Positions 55,063 to 64,000 of a DNA stretch of 64,000 bases are shown in pieces (within the stretch, counting starts at the first letter, position 1; every line of letters begins with the position of its first letter). The stretch is from NCBI GenBank assembly GCA_019009955.1, contig CM032230.1, positions 4,342,501 through 4,406,500 on the forward strand, read 5' to 3'. A model generated the notes under the pieces. That model did not search any database. It had not been told where the DNA came from and saw only the letters and a program-made list of their open reading frames with translations. Source of the stretch: Riptortus pedestris (taxonomy: Eukaryota; Arthropoda; Insecta; Hemiptera; Alydidae). Position numbers and translations under genes: made by a program.

Positions 55063-56560
55063 TAAATATTTTTATTTACCCGTTACGGATTTTACTAGGA
55101 GCATCTGTTAATTTATTATTTTTGAAAAGGAGTATTCTTCGGTAAAATTAGAGTAGCCGCATATTTTGAATTAAAAAAAAAAGCATTTATCGCATAGTTT
55201 GTAATTAGTTGATATCCTAAAAAAATGGTTCAGCAATTCAGTTAGATGCACTTGATTAGAAATACCGTTGAGCGTCCGAGGCTGTTATGAAACACGGAGA
55301 ACATTAATCAAATCATTTATAGAGGCAAGTGTTTTATTCTATAAGTTCCAGCCAACACGCTTCAGTAGAGTTAGAATTTATGGTCGCCGTCAAAACGCAT
55401 TTACCACAGAATTATAGGAACGAGTTGCACGAGTCGACTCAAAACAAAATGTCCAACTTGAAAGTTACCTAAATAAAAGTCTTATCAAGGTCATGGAATA
55501 AAGCAGGTAGAAACTTCTAGAGCATATAGTAAGGCACAATAACTTCATTACAAATATAATTGAAGGTAAGCTCCTTGGGCATAGAGAAGAGGGAGCCGTA
55601 GAAAATCCTATTTAGCAGCAATCAAACATCTTATAGATTTAGGAGAGTACTGTAATATGAAAATATCAGAATGGTTGCAACTACAAGGCGTACCCTTTAG
55701 ATCATGATGATAGTCAGAAAGCATAAATGTCTCGTCTCTTCATTACTTATAAACATAGTTCTCAGGCAATCATTTGAAGAAAATAATAAGTACTCTGCGA
55801 ACAGGAAACCCGCCAAAAGATAATTGGAGTAAGGGCTTATAAGGGTATTTAAATAAGTTTGTTGAATGATATTTTCAGCTGCCATAGTTGGTAATGGAAT
55901 AGCACCAAGTTGAAGGCTAACAAGCAACTTCACCGCAGCAGAACTGCCAGCATTACTTCTCCCAACTGAACAATTTGCTAACAGCAAGACCAACTTGATT
56001 TACAGATGTATTAAGTCAATACTATAACCTTCCTAAACTCAGCTTCTCATTGAACAAGGCAGAATGAACTAAATACTCACTTAAATAAACTAATTCGTCA
56101 CAATCGATTGGATACCAAGATACAAAGGAATTCAAGGAAATGGGATTTACAAATTAACTGTGTACCATTATGGTATTTATAAAAGTTGAAAATTATTTTT
56201 AAAAAATTAGTCTCGCTGAAGCGGCGAAAAATAAGTTGCTATTCCAAGAACTGGTATCTCACTCTAATGGGTAATCTCATGAGTAGAATTGGGTGTTTAT
56301 TGAACGCTGAAACCTCGCTTAATGTATGACTTACTAAAAAATATAGAACTACCATTGTAGGATATTAATAGTGTAACAAGATGAATGAAATTGTTAAATA
56401 TCTAGAATGGTATAGATCGAGTAAACATTATCAAACCAAGAACGTACAATCTTCATCGATGAAGTTGGACGTTAACTATATGAAGTAAAGGTTCGATGAA
56501 AACAGTATTTGATATACATAAGCTTTCAATAGTGATTCCTGATATAACAGCGTATTGTTA
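55063..56560. other. Unassigned sequence, one subfamily-2 HINE-like piece
   Basis: No gene was recognised. The 98-codon minus frame at 55697-55993 begins with a mildly hydrophobic stretch and has no known domain. 56275-56400 (AATTGGGTGTTTATTGAACG, CTCGCTTAATGTATGAC, TTAATAGTGTAACAAG) resembles the second HINE subfamily. Confidence 0.45.
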
Positions 56561-56564
56561 ATAT

Positions 56565-56757
56565 GACTAGGAATGAGGTTTTACTAAAGACTGAAAACTA
56601 AAACTTCCAAACATCTCGGCTAATTTTCAAAAGACGAAAACGTTTGTGTCACGCTATTCATTGAATGGAACAGGTACAACATTAAATTGGAAATAAGATT
56701 AGCTTTACATAATTCTTTGATCCGACGTGTAATATCGGAGATGTTTTGAATTATCAT
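56565..56757 (-). mobile_element. HINE-like fragment
   Basis: GAGGTTTTACTAAAGACTGA, AAACATCTCGGCTAATTTTC and TTTGATCCGACGTGTAATAT, then CGGAGATGTTTTGAATTATC, are the middle of the family in minus orientation. It ends where a fresh 3' terminus begins. Confidence 0.65.
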
Positions 56758-56759
56758 AT

Positions 56760-57772
56760 AAGTCTGTCATGCGGGCTGTTACATGCGTAAACTAAGCAGA
56801 TTTCCCGCATGAAGCTTTTCAATAGAGAAATCTGCATACTGCATACACTTAAAACCACCGTCAACGGTAATCGCCACACTGAGCAGAACAGACAGATAGA
56901 CATATTCTTCACCTGAAAGAAAACAATTACTGATATAATTCCGAATATGACACATTAACTTTATTGCTGCTTACTATTTGCTGCAATTTGCAATGAATCA
57001 GAATAATTTATATTTTAATAACTCAAATGTTATTAGCCCAAGAACTAAAGAAGGGGAGGGGGCGATGAACAGAACGTATTTGCATATATCACAAAAAGTA
57101 AAAGCTGAGAGGACTAAAACGGATCGAAGAAGCTCACACGAGAGCCGAACAGTTACGGAAACGGCCGAACTAATCCGGAAACATGCGACCATACCCGATC
57201 TCATCTTGTCCGTTATCCACACACACTTAATATTCATTCAAGAATATCAAAAATATTCGGTTAATATTCAACATATAGAATAAATGTGTATATCAATATT
57301 TATTATTATTATTATTTATCAACGTCCACTTTTTGCAACTCGGGCTAATTTGGGACGGGTTATCTACAGGTTACCACCCTTTTCTAGCCAGGGTGGGATT
57401 TTAGGATGTTCACTAAATAATTTCCTTTGCCCAGACGAGAATCTCTAGGAACTCGCCACTCTAGGATTGCTATGTGAGATAAAGGTCAACGCTTTAACTC
57501 GCATGGCTAACCTGAGCCCCTATCATCAACATCATCAATATTTATAGCAAATTTAATGTTCAATAAGTTTGTCTCTATATAATTTTTCGATCCGACTTAT
57601 AGTAACAAAGATATTTCGAATTTTCGAAAATCTCCCTCGAAACCTCCCCATCTACTGGTCCGATTTAAGCCATTAACGAACTTGATCTTTCTTTTTACAT
57701 AAAACGATTAAATATCGATCAACGATTTTGTAACGATCAAACAAAAATCGTTACCACTAGAGCGTTAACAGG

Positions 57773-57857
<85 letters not shown>

Positions 57858-57858
57858 G

Positions 57859-57922
<64 letters not shown>

Positions 57923-58005
57923 CTGAACGGACCTCATTTTCGCCATCTCCTGGGTAGGATCGATGGGCATTTGATGAAAAATTATTCGAAAAAGCCATGA
58001 GCCCT
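56760..58005 (-). mobile_element. HINE-like element, short-form subfamily, with SINE insertion
   Basis: The hairpin end is eroded (GTCTGTCATGCGGGCTGTTA). It is followed by GTAAACTAAGCAGATTTCCC, TTAACTTTATTGC, the reversed GTTCGGCTC module (GAGAGCCGAACAGTTACGG at 57141), a SINE (57301-57520), GATATTTCGAATTTTCG, and two TA arrays (57778-57850 and 57862-57918). It ends in ACCTCATTTTCGCCATCTCC, GGGTAGGATCGATGG and AAGCCATGAGCCC. The palindromic 5' end is lost. Confidence 0.78.
57301..57520 (-). mobile_element. tRNA-derived SINE
   Basis: Same layout as 39935-40160: tail TATTATTATTATTATTTATC reading into ACGTCCACTTTTTGCAACTC, GGTTATCTACAGGTTACCAC and CCAGGGTGGGATTTTAGGAT, with the head ending CTAACCTGAGCCCC. 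Its B box is disrupted by a small insertion (GAATCTCTAGGAACTCGCC). ATCAATATTTAT occurs on both sides (57292-57303 and 57534-57545), a probable target-site duplication with a few extra bases at the head. Confidence 0.88.
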
Positions 58006-59130
58006 TTAAGAGGAATATTCTAAAATTATGATTTCGTTTGGAAATTGTTTGATACTAATAAATTCCCATGGAACAAGGTCGAGGACAGTTGTAATGCCTG
58101 TTGGTAGAGATTATTATAGATAGTCGGCAGTTAGGTTATCCCGGAGTTAGGTTAACCTCTGAGAATTATTCGGGATCAGGTGGTTTAGAAGGGATATTTT
58201 CCAAGGATCAAGGAGGCCAAGTATTTATTTACAAGGTTACACTAATTTTAGCTCATCCTCCCCAATTAATTTCCATTTAAATTACTCCAAAGCTCTAGTT
58301 ACTCAGGGAAGGTCAGCATATTAAATATTAGTAATTATTATAGTATTATACATTTCCTATTTGTACTTAACTCACACGTTATCTCTGACAAGTGTCAATA
58401 CACTTTTTGGCATCACGACGTGCATTAATTTCCACGAAGCCAGATACATTTTTAATTATTTGATACAAAGCTTCATAAGTATTTAATAAAAGTATGATTT
58501 TCATTCGTGCGTATTACCAAAGCTAATTTACGTTTTCCAATCTCTAAAGAAGAAAGTCATACGTCACTCACACTTCTGAAACTGAAGTGATTAAATCGCT
58601 CTTGAATTCCATGTAACGACAGGTGAATATGTATAAGCTCTGAGAGTCTGGGGGATCAGAAGAGATCTACAAAAGGCAGGCTGGATTCGAAGCTCGTATA
58701 AATTCTATAAATTTCTAACTAGAGCATATCCTGGAGGTCAGCCGGAATTAAGGCCATGAATTAGGTACCAGGGACTATCCCTTCCCACTAACCCACCAAA
58801 TACCTTGTTCTCCTCTAATCCGGATCAGAAGCAACTAAGCCCGTTTCTTTCTATTTATGAAGAAATGCCGATACACTGGGTGAGGATATATGAAATACTG
58901 CAAAGTTGATCTCAATGGGCTTTGGTAGTTACATTACAACAACACTTGCAGACCGACACAGCTCCTGGGGAAGATGCGTATTCGTCATCTGGGAACAAGA
59001 ATAAACAAAGGTAATATGAAATATATAAGAATGCCAACGGGGACAAGGGGAACAGAAGACCTGGCCTATAACTGGAGGAAATGGTAATAATGATCAATAA
59101 TATGGAAGTTGGCAATAAAGCTGGCATTGT
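58006..59130. other. Unassigned stretch, about 1.1 kb
   Basis: One of the few longer stretches without a recognised repeat. No open frame with a domain was seen; the 79-codon minus frame at 58912-59151 has a short hydrophobic run only. Confidence 0.4.
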
Positions 59131-59132
59131 CG

Positions 59133-59217
59133 CTTGGCAGATTTCCCTCAAAGGAAATTGACCTGATTCTCGATAAATGTCTTCAAACGTCCATCCATGA
59201 TATCGAGGTTAGTTCAA

Positions 59218-59262
<45 letters not shown>
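59133..59262 (+). mobile_element. HINE-like 5' end, cut at its TA array
   Basis: GGCAGATTTCCCTCAAAGGA, CAAACGTCCATCCATGATAT and GGTTAGTTCAAATTTATA lead into a TA array (59221-59261) and then GATA-type repeats (59270-59330). A Helitron-like 5' block starts at about 59361. Confidence 0.7.
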
Positions 59263-59266
<4 letters not shown>

Positions 59267-59360
59267 TCGATAGATAAATAGATAGGTAGATAGACAGACA
59301 GATAGATAGTTGATAGATAGATAGATACATACATACATACATATCTATATGTATATAAAA

Positions 59361-59765
59361 TTGTAACCTCTATATGTAATATGATATTTTTCTCGAAATT
59401 TCACGATACCTTTTCGTTTCACATGTCATAGACACGATATCTGCAATTTGTTTCTTTAGTTTTTATTTGTTTGTTTGTTTGTTACATATTCACGGATAAA
59501 CGGCTTAACCGAATTTTACGAAACTTATTATGTATATTACTACTAACCAAACTTAGACTTTAAGCTATATTAATATTCTCTGAGACGAACAGGAATGGGG
59601 GTTATAAGGGAGGTCTGGCATTAAAAATTGCGGTATTTAGTTTTCTATTGGTTTTTCGACAAATATGCACATAAATAAAATTGTTTATATTGAGTTTTTT
59701 TATTATATAGTTTTACCGTATACAGTATACTTTAAAAACTATAGAGGTAGTCAACAATTTTATTT
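59361..59765 (+). mobile_element. Helitron-like 5' part
   Basis: TTGTAACCTCTATATGTAAT, TTCACGATACCTTTTCG, CACATGTCATAGACACGAT, AAACTTATTATGTATATTAC, AACAGGAATGGGGGTTATAA and TAGTCAACAATTTTATT follow the family order. No 3' hairpin/CTAG end was found; it stops near 59765. Confidence 0.7.
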
Positions 59766-60035
59766 TTTTAAGAGGTGATTTGACCCCTTCAAATCGTAGT
59801 TGTGCACTAAGTAAAAATATGGATAGTGCTATGAATGAACTATTCTAATTGTACACAAAGTTTCACAATTTTTTGAATATTTGGGTTCCCTAACCTACCA
59901 TGTGAGCTACATTATATCCAAGATAGGATTCATGATTCAATAAGATGCTTCCGGTAGAAATAGAGAATAAAAGTCGACCAGATTACAGCACATGAAAAAT
60001 CAGTTTGGTTTCTGAAGTCGCTGCGTGGAGGATGT

Positions 60036-60908
60036 TTAGCGGATTTCCCTTAAGGTAAATAAGCTATTGAGGTCGTACGACCGGCTTTCGAAATAATTTT
60101 TCTTCAAATGTCCATCAATCCTACCGAGGTCATGACGAAAATTCTAGCTGCCACAATTATTGTCTAGTCGTAACCAAACGCGATATTTAGTCGTTTTATG
60201 TGAAAAGATAGATCACGTTCGTTAATGGCTGAAATCAGACAAGGGATATGGGGGGGGGGGGGTTAGAGAGAGAGAGAATTTTGAAAATTCGAAATATCTC
60301 CGTGAATATACGTCGGATCGAAAAAGTGTATAAAATCAACCTTATTACAAATTAAATGTACTGTAAATATTAACATATTCATTTATTCTCTATGTTCAAT
60401 ATTAGCCGAGATTGTTGCATTTTTTAGTTTTCAGCCTTCAACCAACCCCCACTGTTACTCATGTTACATAAACAATACTCTGCTATATAATAAACCAAAT
60501 TATTCGAAGCTTGTGTTTTCAAGAGACCTTTATTATAGGAGATAAATGCAAATATGTTCTGATGACCCCCCCCCCTGTTAAGATGTGAACTACTAATATT
60601 TGATTGATTGAAATAAAAATTATTCTGATTCATTATAAATTACAGAGCTAGATATAGTAAATAGTTTTCAATGAAATTAATATGTTATATTCTGATATTG
60701 TTTTTCTTTCCAGTAAGAGATTGACACACCTGTTTGTTTACATTTCAGACGCTTTTCATCGGGAGGGGAAATATTTCTTATTACTGTTGGTATTTATTCA
60801 TATAATATTCACGGTGGTGTTGAGTTGCCAGTATGTTGATTTATCTATTATTAAACTTCACGAGGAAAATCTGCTTTCTTTACACAGACCATGCGTGATG
60901 GACTTTTT
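60036..60908 (+). mobile_element. HINE-like element, near full length, TA array lost
   Basis: The 5' end is TTAGCGGATTTCCCTTAAGG and the 3' end TTACACAGACCATGCGTGATGG with a T-run. Poly(G) is at 60249-60261. All middle landmarks are present, but the TA array is missing: GACGAAAATTCTAGCTGCCA jumps straight across it. A deletion of the array and its borders explains this. Confidence 0.82.
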
Positions 60909-60909
60909 T

Positions 60910-61470
60910 TTGACTTGTAGGTACGATAAATTTTCTCATTTTTTATTAGACTCTCAACAGGTGATTCCCATTGCGATATTCGTCAAAAATCTCGGTTCCA
61001 CGTTGTGGGTTTTATCAATTGATAACAGAATCGAAGGAAGCCATCCCGAGCTGGTTTATTTGTAAAGTTGCTGCCTACTAAAGGAGGAGAGCTGATAAAC
61101 GCCCTGTTGCTAATATTGTTCAACAAGAGTTGTAGGAGGAAGTGGTGAGCCATAACTTGCAGGTTCTGATCCTAACTTGCCTCGAAGGGCGTTCACCAAG
61201 GAGTACTTCATATCGATTCGGCTCAGCCTTCCTACCTCCTAGCACTAACCCTATACATTTATCTATAGCTCTCTGGCATATGAACAGCCATCCGGCAGCT
61301 ATATATGCCCAGGGCTGCTTCACAACTCTCGCCCAATCCAAGGAATCAACAAAGTCAGAAAGTCCCTCACGCAGCTACTCGGGAAACTAAGCCCATTCCT
61401 CACCTACTGGACTAACACTTTGTATATCTCATCTTTAATAACTCGTTGGATTTCTCATATTTTATTCTCT
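60910..61470. other. Unassigned stretch, locally GC-richer
   Basis: Positions 61130-61350 are GC-richer than the surroundings and open on both strands (73 and 82 codons) without a recognisable domain. At 61362-61400 an eroded HINE hairpin end (GTCCCTCACGCAGCTACTCG, GGAAACTAAGCCCATTCC) is visible in minus orientation. Confidence 0.45.
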
Positions 61471-61478
61471 AGACGTTT

Positions 61479-61548
61479 AAAGAAACATTACCCGATTAGC
61501 CTAAGTTGCAAAAAGTGGACGTTAATAAATAATAATAAAGAAACATTA
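61479..61548 (+). mobile_element. Severely 5'-truncated SINE with perfect target-site duplication
   Basis: Only the last 46 bp of the SINE are present (61491-61536: TTAGCCTAAGTTGCAAAAAG, TGGACG, then the AATAAT tail). They are bracketed by an exact 12-bp duplication AAAGAAACATTA (61479-61490 and 61537-61548). This is the hallmark of target-primed reverse transcription that stopped early. Confidence 0.9.
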
Positions 61549-61948
61549 TTTATTTATTTATTTGTTTCTTAGGTTTCACGCAATTTGTAGCGATTTACAC
61601 CCTTCATCACAGAAACCAAATGGTAAAAATACTCCAAATTATTGAATATAGTAAACATAAATTTATATCTGTTCCTGGGCGATATAACTAATGGAAAATG
61701 AAACAAGAACTAATTACATAAAAACTATTAAAACAGAGAAAATTATTGAACGGGAAAATTCATGAAAAGGAAATAGAAACAGAACACGAATAATTAATAA
61801 AAGTCAAAAAACGAAAGAAAAGCGAAATGTTAAATTCGAAAACAAAAAATATTTTATAAAAGTCAATAAAACTATGATTAGTAATAATTTATAATAAATA
61901 AACAAGAATTTATTTAAAAGTTTGTAAAATCTTACACAAGCATTCAGA

Positions 61949-61950
<2 letters not shown>
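61549..61950. other. A/T-rich stretch, no feature recognised
   Basis: Short TTTA and AAAC-rich runs only. Confidence 0.4.

Positions 61951-61951
<1 letters not shown>

Positions 61952-62038
<87 letters not shown>
61952..62038 (+). repeat. CA microsatellite
   Basis: About 85 bp of nearly pure CA. Cys/Val-rich minus-strand frames across it are artefacts. Confidence 0.95.
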
Positions 62039-62041
<3 letters not shown>

Positions 62042-62099
62042 GTACACGCACGCATTTACCCACACATACGGATGCACGCACAAGGTAGCACGGAATGTA

Positions 62100-62620
62100 A
62101 ATTTGCCTTCCATTTGGTATTACATTGTGTTGAATTAAGCCTTTTTGGCTATACTTCACTGGAAATAAGAAGAGGTTGGGTACTATATAAGTTTGTAAAT
62201 AGGAACTTGGTTTAAATATGAAAAAGCGTCCATAGGTACTTTCGTTATTTAGATGTTGGTCCAGATTGTGAGGTACGTTTAAGTTATGTGGTCTTCTGCA
62301 GTCAGTAAGTAACTGTTTTATAGTTAATAGTCTATTACATTGGGGACAAGTTGGTGGTTCAGATTTCACCATAAGGTAACTATGTGTTAGACGGGAACAA
62401 GAACCACCTCTTCTCTTCTTGAACTTCGATTGCTTGATGGCCATTCCACCGTTGTATTTTTGATTTCCCTTAATTTGCAATCTATTGATAACCATTCTTG
62501 TTCCCAGTTTTGTACTATCTTGTTTTTGTAGTAATGTAGTGCGCCAGTTAGTGTTATTTGAGTTATATCGATGTCAGTTTTGGTTGTTGCAATTTTGACT
62601 TGTGCATCAACCATTGTTCT
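62100..62620 (-). pseudogene. Non-LTR (jockey-like) retrotransposon, ORF2 C-terminus
   Basis: On the minus strand one frame reads KIATTKTDIDITQITLTGAL, then NWEQEWLSIDCKLREIKNTT, and SSRREEVVLVP. After a frame change at about 62400 another continues CSRLTHSYLMVKSEPPTCPQ (the RxTHxYLM...PPxCxxC motif) and RLLTIKQLLTDC (TIKHxxxEC type). This is the region after RNase H in jockey-like elements. The RT part is missing, and the frameshift makes the copy dead. Confidence 0.78.
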
Positions 62621-64000
62621 CTCAGTTATGCCCAGATAACCAAAACAGAGTATCTTTCTTATTTTTCAACTGTAAGTTATAAAGAAATAGATAAAGAAAC
62701 ATGAACTGAAATTTGACACAAGATGTTTGGTAACACAGTTGATCAATGTGAAAATATGACGAGTACAAGTTGGAGTTTACTGACTATAAGGCTGAACACG
62801 AATAAACTCGCTTACTATTAAAGTTAGGAATCTATTAAAAAGCAAGGATTTAGGAAACAATTATTTAACAAGTATTTGATAAGTCATTACTACAATCATT
62901 TAGAAATGTCTGGATTAAATTCCATAGTTTGAGAATAAATTAAAGCCACTTCTAAATTAAATTGGAATAATATAATCAAAATATTTGGTCTGCGACAAAC
63001 ATGCCCTCCAGGGGTACTTGCAGAAATTGTAAAAAAAATAGAAATATATATTGGGCAAAGTCTTATATGAGTTATGTCAAAATTTAAACTTCTCTCCACA
63101 GTAATGTTAAATCTAAAGACATTCTTTCACTTTAGTAAAATAATTAAAGGATTTTTTTTTCAGGAGTGATCCAATTCCAATTCTTACATTTCAATTTTTT
63201 TCTTAACTATTATTTAAATGAAAGAAATATAAAACTTGCCTCAAAAATGTTTAATGTTCGAAAAGAACTACTAAATCTAAATTTTAATGTATACAAAAAA
63301 GCAGAGGATAAGAATTACTTATGTAAATTTTGAAATTTTTACGTAATATAAAATAACCTTCTTTTTTTTTTTGAGGATGTGAAATCTGTCTGCAATAAAG
63401 GGATTTTTAAGATTGGAGAAGTATGACCATTATATTGTTCCGTTAGTGATGGACCTCCACCAGCCAGCCAGAATCCCTAGTTATTATGAATATATATCAT
63501 TTTAAATGCTAGTTATCTAAAGGTATTATCATGACATTGTTAATGAATCCATACGTTTTCGTAATTGGCAAGAAATACTTTCTTATTTTTGTATTATTTA
63601 AATGGCCATTCCCTTCAGTAGAGCTTATGTCCGTGCAGAATGTATGCTGCTTTTGTGTATTTATGTAAATAAATATATTTTTTACTCTAGCTATTACGAT
63701 TTTTCGTTTTTCCTCATCCATCCCCTAACCCCTTCCCTCTTCTGGTCCGATTTCAGTCACGAGCACATGTAATCTTTATTTTTGCATGGAACGGTATGGT
63801 ATTAAAAAATATTAATTTAACCTAGGACGTAAAATATTAAATATTACTATTATATTTGACGAGTTTTTTAGAGTCAGGGTAAAACAGGCAAAACATCGCC
63901 AAACTCATTTTGCTCCTGGTTCACAGTTACTAAGCCATGAATATCTTACATGAATTTTACCACTCTTTTCGCTGCATCATTCACTGATTTCAATGTATAT
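62621..64000. other. AT-rich sequence with traces of HINE
   Basis: Largely unassigned. 63718-63790 (CCCCTAACCCCTTCCCTCTT, CTGGTCCGATTTCAGTCACG, ATGTAATCTTTATTTTTGCA) is a HINE middle fragment in minus orientation, and 62786-62840 (ATAAGGCTGAACACG, AATAAACTCGCTTAC) resembles the second subfamily. Confidence 0.45.

Noticed and set aside
61120..61390. GC-richer patch with frames on both strands as a host exon
   Set aside because: No domain, and both strands are equally open; not supportable without a search.
61804..62113. Cys/Val-rich open frames
   Set aside because: Direct translation of a CA/TG microsatellite.

Overview
The window is AT-rich, intron- and repeat-style eukaryotic DNA, most probably from an arthropod (likely an insect; a hemipteran is only a guess). 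The evidence is the set of transposon families: Helitron and Helentron-like elements, mariner and piggyBac remnants, jockey/CR1-type non-LTR retrotransposon fragments, and a tRNA-derived SINE. There is no bacterial gene organisation. I find no intact host protein-coding gene, no rRNA, and no functional tRNA. Almost every long open frame is a by-product of a tandem repeat: TA, GA and CA runs, and 36-bp and 105-bp minisatellites whose unit length is a multiple of three.

The dominant component is one interspersed family seen in about 25 copies or pieces on both strands, with 33019-33974 as the cleanest full-length example. One end is TTAGCAGATTTCCC followed by a palindrome. The other end is GGGAAATCTGCTTAG followed by a short GC-rich hairpin and a T-run. 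A (TA)n microsatellite and a poly(G) tract lie inside. Sub-terminal inverted repeats, an internal microsatellite and a 3' hairpin without a CTRR end match the HINE/DINE-1 (non-autonomous Helentron) architecture. A second set, true Helitron-like elements ending in a hairpin plus CTAG, is repeatedly inserted in (TA)n arrays, several of them the arrays inside HINE copies. One of these Helitrons carries a CpG-rich block (about 24330-25130) unlike anything around it.

Layout: 1-5000 and 11815-15400 are diverged copies of one composite block, partly inverted relative to each other. 7200-9425 is a 179-bp minisatellite. 9970-11757 is a non-LTR retrotransposon 3' part bracketed by GA tracts. 18755-21040 is a 105-bp minisatellite and 22563-23040 a 36-bp one. 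23940-33975 is a nest of HINEs, Helitrons, a mariner remnant and a Tc1-like MITE. 35970-41740 is Helitron and HINE copies plus a SINE. 41745-42908 is a second non-LTR 3' part. 43970-48130 is stacked Helitrons including a palindrome with arms of about 1 kb. 48133-51105 is a second, unrelated 105-bp minisatellite. 51693-52770 is a piggyBac remnant. 54240-54735 and 62100-62620 are RNase H-type non-LTR remnants. 56565-60905 is more HINE, SINE and Helitron sequence.

Nothing here forms an operon or pathway. The interest lies in how the repeats interact: nesting, landing sites, templated insertion and minisatellite birth. All family calls were made by eye from motifs and self-comparison within the window; no database search was run.
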